From NCBI GenBank assembly GCA_902625365.1, contig CACOAX010000008.1:1-35942 (forward strand): a stretch of 35,942 nt of DNA, written 5' to 3'. The position numbers and the translations under genes were made by a program. Shown piece after piece: positions 32,734-35,942 of this stretch. How positions within the stretch are numbered: the stretch's first letter is position 1; each line of letters starts with the position of its first letter. The notes beneath the pieces were generated by a model that did not search any database, had not been told where the DNA came from, and was given only the letters and a program-made list of their open reading frames with translations. This DNA comes from an uncultured Alphaproteobacteria bacterium (GTDB lineage: Bacteria > Pseudomonadota > Alphaproteobacteria > HIMB59 > GCA-002718135).

Positions 32734-33522
32734 TTAATATGTGCTAGTATTATCAGATTTATTATCAACATTTTTTATTTCTTTTAACAAGCTTTCTGCA
32801 TGAGATGACATAATTCTGAAATCTGATAATAAACTAGTAAATTGAAATCCAATTTCAATCATTTCTTTCAAATATTGAACCGAGCCATTATGAATACCTG
32901 CTACCTTACCACTATCTCTAGCTTTTTTTACAATCATTTTTATATTTGAAAAAACTGGATCCTCTTTAACATCAAACTTAGGTGGTAAACCATAAGAAGA
33001 ACTCATATCTGCAGGTCCAATATAAATACCAGTTAAGTTTGGAACTGAAAGAATAGAATCTAAATTTTCTACAGCTTCCTTTGTTTCAATCATTGCCAAA
33101 CTTATTATATTTTTATTAGCGTGCTGATAGTAATCGGATCCATAAGCAACCTGTGCTCTCATTGGGCCAAAACTTCTTTGACCAATAGGAGGATAATAAC
33201 AATAAGATACAAATTTTTCACAATCCTCTTTGGTATTTATCATTGGGGCAATTATTCCTAATACTCCGAGGTCTAACATTTTCATTATTATGCCAGGTTC
33301 GCTCCATGGAACTCTTGTAAGAGGAACTGCCGTACCATTTGCCAATGCTTGTATCATTGAGACAGAGGTTGAGTAGTCATTTTGACCATGTTGTAAATCT
33401 ATTGTTACTGAGTCCCAACCCATTTTTCCAAATGCCTCTGCTGTAAAAGAATTAGGTATGGATAGCCAACCGTTGATTGCAGCTTCACCTTTATTCCATA
33501 TATTAAATAATTTATTTTCCAT
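32734..33522 (-). CDS. HpcH/HpaI-family aldolase/citrate lyase-like enzyme
   Basis: Class-II, metal-dependent aldolase (262 aa) of the HpcH/HpaI family that cleaves or forms 2-oxo-4-hydroxy acids to give pyruvate plus an aldehyde. Visible: GWLSIPNSFTAEAFGKMGWDSVTIDLQHG, TRVPWSEPGIIMKMLDLGVLGIIAPM, the Glu in MIETKEAVEN and the metal/pyruvate-site GPADMSSSYG. ATG at 33522 is preferred over TTG at 33534. It ends 7 bases from the convergent uup-type gene and diverges from the aldo/keto reductase, with which it may form a small catabolic set. Confidence 0.88.
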   Translation of the reverse strand: MENKLFNIWNKGEAAINGWLSIPNSFTAEAFGKMGWDSVTIDLQHGQNDYSTSVSMIQALANGTAVPLTRVPWSEPGIIMKMLDLGVLGIIAPMINTKEDCEKFVSYCYYPPIGQRSFGPMRAQVAYGSDYYQHANKNIISLAMIETKEAVENLDSILSVPNLTGIYIGPADMSSSYGLPPKFDVKEDPVFSNIKMIVKKARDSGKVAGIHNGSVQYLKEMIEIGFQFTSLLSDFRIMSSHAESLLKEIKNVDNKSDNTSTY

Positions 33523-33721
33523 TAAATTATACAATAATATTTTTTTTATAAAAATACTATTAAAAATAAATTTGAATATTTAGTAAGTTACTCATTTAAG
33601 GATATTAATTGACACATTTGTAATATCAGCTTGCAGTGATAATAATTTTTGTTAAAGTCTAATAGGTTTAGCTGTCGGTAATGGCACTTTAGTAATTGAA
33701 CAGATAATCTTAAATTAAAAT

Positions 33722-34705
33722 ATGAAATATAGAAAATTTGGCTCTCTTGATTGGAATGTATCTGAAATAGGTTTAGGTTGTTGGCAGATCGGTGCTGATT
33801 GGGGCAATGTAAGTGACGAGAAGGCGAATGAAGTATTGCAATCATCATTTGAAAATGGGGTAAATTTTTTTGATACAGCTGATGTTTATGGTGATGGAAG
33901 AAGTGAAAAATTTGTTGGAAAATTTATAAATTCTATTTCTGATAGAATCTATGTAGCAACAAAGGCTGGTAGACGTATTAATCCTCACGTTGCAAATGGA
34001 TATTATGATAAAAATTTAATGGAGTCTTTTGTAGATCGATCCTTATTAAATCTAAATACAGAAACAATTGACCTATTACAGATGCACTGTCCACCAACAG
34101 AAGTTTATTCATCAGATAATACATTTGAAATGTTAGATAATTTAGTAGTTAAAGGAAAAATACAAAATTATGGGTTTAGTGTTGAAACAGTTGATCAAGC
34201 TTTAGAATGTATAAAAAAACCTAACACAAAATCAATTCAAGTTATCTTTAATATTTTTAGACAAAAACCTGCAGAAGAATTATTTAAAGTTGCAAAAGAA
34301 AAAAAAGTAGCAATAATAGTTAGAGTTCCCCTCGCTAGTGGATTGTTGTCAGGAAAATTTAAACATGATTCCTCTTTTGCTACTGATGATCATCGAAATT
34401 ACAATATTAATGGTGATGCTTTTGATATTGGTGAAACATTCTCCGGAGTCAATTATTTTAAAGCTTTAGAGGCTGTAGAAGAACTAAAGAATATAATGCC
34501 ATCTGGTATAACTATGTCTCAACTATCTCTTAAATGGATTTTAATGCATGATGCTGTGAGTGTTGTAATTCCAGGTGCGAAAAATAAAGATCATGTAAAT
34601 CTTAATACTGCCTCTAGTGAAGTTAACAAAATTACTTCTTTAATGAATGAGATAAATGATATCTATACAAAATATTTCTATGATGATGTTCATCATCGTT
34701 GGTAA
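33722..34705 (+). CDS. Aldo/keto reductase
   Basis: NAD(P)H-dependent oxidoreductase (327 aa) of the AKR superfamily (TIM barrel). Catalytic tetrad candidates are visible: Asp and Tyr in FFDTADVYGDGRSE, Lys in VATKAGR and His in LLQMHCPP. The cofactor-binding C-terminus includes VVIPGAKNKDHVNLN. N-terminal MKYRKFGSLDWNVSEIGLGCWQIG is typical. It likely reduces or oxidises a sugar- or aldehyde-type molecule. It is followed after 8 bases (or overlapped) by an MFS gene, and is divergent from the HpcH/HpaI aldolase. Confidence 0.88.
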   Translation: MKYRKFGSLDWNVSEIGLGCWQIGADWGNVSDEKANEVLQSSFENGVNFFDTADVYGDGRSEKFVGKFINSISDRIYVATKAGRRINPHVANGYYDKNLMESFVDRSLLNLNTETIDLLQMHCPPTEVYSSDNTFEMLDNLVVKGKIQNYGFSVETVDQALECIKKPNTKSIQVIFNIFRQKPAEELFKVAKEKKVAIIVRVPLASGLLSGKFKHDSSFATDDHRNYNINGDAFDIGETFSGVNYFKALEAVEELKNIMPSGITMSQLSLKWILMHDAVSVVIPGAKNKDHVNLNTASSEVNKITSLMNEINDIYTKYFYDDVHHRW

Positions 34706-34713
34706 TAAATTTT

Positions 34714-35859
34714 GTGTTAGAAGAAACTAAGATATTTAGAAAAGCAACAATTGCTTCAATAATAACATCAGCTTATCCTATGATTGTTGTTGGGTGTTAC
34801 TTTGGGATAACACCATGGAATATGAAAAGGTTATCAATTGATGAAACTGATTTAAGTTTTTCAATATTAATTTTTGGATTGTTTTTTGTCATATCAAATC
34901 AAATTGCTGGAAGAATTTTGGTACCAAAATATGGAACAAAACTAGTAATGTCTCTTGCTTTTCCACTTATTACTTTTTCTACTTTACTAGCAATCATATC
35001 TTCATCATATTTTTATTTTTTATTAACATTCATCTCAGCTGGAATTGGATGGGGGGGCTCCGGACCAATTGGCGGAATACATTGTCAGTTAATTGAAAAA
35101 CATTTTAAAAAAATTATTACTCCTTATTATGCGATGGGTTTCAACATTGGCATCCTTGTGGGTGGTGGGTTAGCTGGTGTAATTATGAGATATAACTTTG
35201 AACCTTATATTTTTTTTATTGTTTTATCTTTCTCTTCTATTTTAGTTGCATTTTTAGTTTTTTATTTGGGTTTACCTAATGATTTAGATTTTAAAGGTGA
35301 GGGTGAAATATTTAAAATCCCAGAGTCGAATGTTATTTTATTTGGGTTCTTGTTATTTTTTGTTTTTGGTTCTGGTGGTATAATTATGGATTGGTCAACA
35401 TTATGGTTATCAAAGGATTTGAAAACCCCTCTTTATTTAGCAAGCATGGGATTAATTTTTTTTAGTATTGGAGGTATTTTGGCTAATTTATTTTCCAATA
35501 CCTTAATTGATTTATTTACTGAAAAAGTTGTAGGTTGCCATTTTGTTATGATTGGTGCATCAATAATGTTTTTATCTTTATTAACAAATAATTTCTATAT
35601 TATACTTGTAGTCTTATGTATTTATGGATTTGCTATAGCAAACTTAGTTCCCATAGTTATTCGACAAGCTGTAAAGCAATCTAATGAAAGCATTCCTATG
35701 ACTGTTACCAATCTTATAACTATTGGATTATCTTCAACAATGATTATGCCAGCAGCAATTGGTTTTTTAGCAGAAACATTTTCTCTTACTTTAAATATGT
35801 ATTTATTATCAATTATAGTATTTACTTGTGGAGTTATTTTTTTACTAAAATTTAAATAA
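34714..35859 (+). CDS. MFS transporter, paralogue 2
   Basis: Major facilitator protein (381 aa from GTG at 34714) with about 12 hydrophobic segments. ISNQIAGRILVPKYGTKL is the segment 2-3 signature and IRQAVKQSNESIPMTVTNL lies near the C-terminus. It is paralogous to the MFS protein at 28830-29984. A TTG at 34699 would overlap the aldo/keto reductase stop and add five residues; neither start has an SD. Its place after the reductase suggests it moves that enzyme's substrate or product. Confidence 0.82.
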   Translation: MLEETKIFRKATIASIITSAYPMIVVGCYFGITPWNMKRLSIDETDLSFSILIFGLFFVISNQIAGRILVPKYGTKLVMSLAFPLITFSTLLAIISSSYFYFLLTFISAGIGWGGSGPIGGIHCQLIEKHFKKIITPYYAMGFNIGILVGGGLAGVIMRYNFEPYIFFIVLSFSSILVAFLVFYLGLPNDLDFKGEGEIFKIPESNVILFGFLLFFVFGSGGIIMDWSTLWLSKDLKTPLYLASMGLIFFSIGGILANLFSNTLIDLFTEKVVGCHFVMIGASIMFLSLLTNNFYIILVVLCIYGFAIANLVPIVIRQAVKQSNESIPMTVTNLITIGLSSTMIMPAAIGFLAETFSLTLNMYLLSIIVFTCGVIFLLKFK

Positions 35860-35864
35860 AAATA

Positions 35865-35942
35865 ATGAATAAATTAAAAATTTCCCAGATCCAATTTATT
35901 GCAAGCCATATTCCAGATTTAAATTCAAAAATTCTTGAGAAA
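35865..35942 (+). CDS. Start of a gene cut by the window edge
   Basis: ATG at 35865, 5 bases after the MFS stop, opens 26 codons (MNKLKISQIQFIASHIPD...) without a stop to the window end. The KISQIQF start resembles the first strand of nitrilase-family (carbon-nitrogen hydrolase) proteins, but too little is visible to assign it. The close spacing makes it part of the reductase/MFS operon. Confidence 0.5.
   Translation, partial: MNKLKISQIQFIASHIPDLNSKILEK

Noticed and set aside
33588-33848. Minus-strand open frame across the aldolase/reductase gap
   Set aside because: It overlaps the start of the aldo/keto reductase and its His/Gln/Leu-rich translation is typical of a shadow frame.
1-35942. 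Phage, defence island, CRISPR or insertion sequence
   Set aside because: I found no transposase, integrase, phage structural, nuclease/toxin or direct-repeat array signal; the region reads as metabolic and housekeeping genes.

Overview
The window is AT-rich, densely packed bacterial DNA: gaps of 0-60 bases are common, several stop/start or tail-to-tail overlaps occur, and no gene-free stretch reaches 300 bases. The gene families and their order (aglEFG-type sugar importer, dac-SPOR / clpS / clpA / COG3146 / RidA / cyclophilin, ugd) point to an alphaproteobacterium. The small intergenic regions and low GC suggest a streamlined marine lineage such as Pelagibacterales or the HIMB59/AEGEAN-169 group. 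The lineage is inferred from style, not from a marker gene. I see no rRNA, CRISPR array, insertion sequence or phage gene.

Region 1 (1-6.6 kb). The 3' part of a glpD-like gene, apparently short of its C-terminal domain, faces a minus-strand alpha-glucoside-type ABC importer (aglE, aglF, aglG, aglK). A divergent LacI-family regulator follows, and a perfect 14-bp operator palindrome lies inside the presumed aglE promoter. The glycosidase gene found in rhizobial agl operons is absent. A strong hairpin with a T-run sits between aglE and aglF.

Region 2 (6.6-14.8 kb). This is an eight-gene minus-strand unit and the most interesting locus here. Two paralogous membrane di-iron desaturase/hydroxylase-like proteins bracket an aldehyde dehydrogenase, a ribose/fructose-type ABC importer (binding protein, single-domain ATPase, permease), a ThuA-like protein and a Gfo/Idh/MocA (ThuB-like) oxidoreductase. 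It looks like uptake and oxidative catabolism of a sugar or polyol, with two membrane oxygenases whose role is unknown.

Region 3 (14.9-24.7 kb). Housekeeping: UDP-glucose 6-dehydrogenase plus phosphomannomutase/phosphoglucomutase (sugar-nucleotide supply), a D,D-carboxypeptidase with a SPOR domain, the ClpS/ClpA pair, a COG3146 acyltransferase-like protein, a RidA protein, a cyclophilin and an M19 dipeptidase.

Region 4 (24.7-36 kb). A LysE exporter, a divergent pdxJ, a glutathione transferase-like protein, a small membrane protein and a beta-lactamase-fold hydrolase. A compact MFS / tRNA-Thr(GGU) / DUF4174 unit follows, in which the MFS stop codon lies inside the tRNA. Then come an HCCA-isomerase-like protein, an unlisted 38-codon membrane ORF, an Uup-type ABC-F ATPase, an HpcH/HpaI aldolase diverging from an aldo/keto reductase, a second MFS paralogue and the start of another gene.
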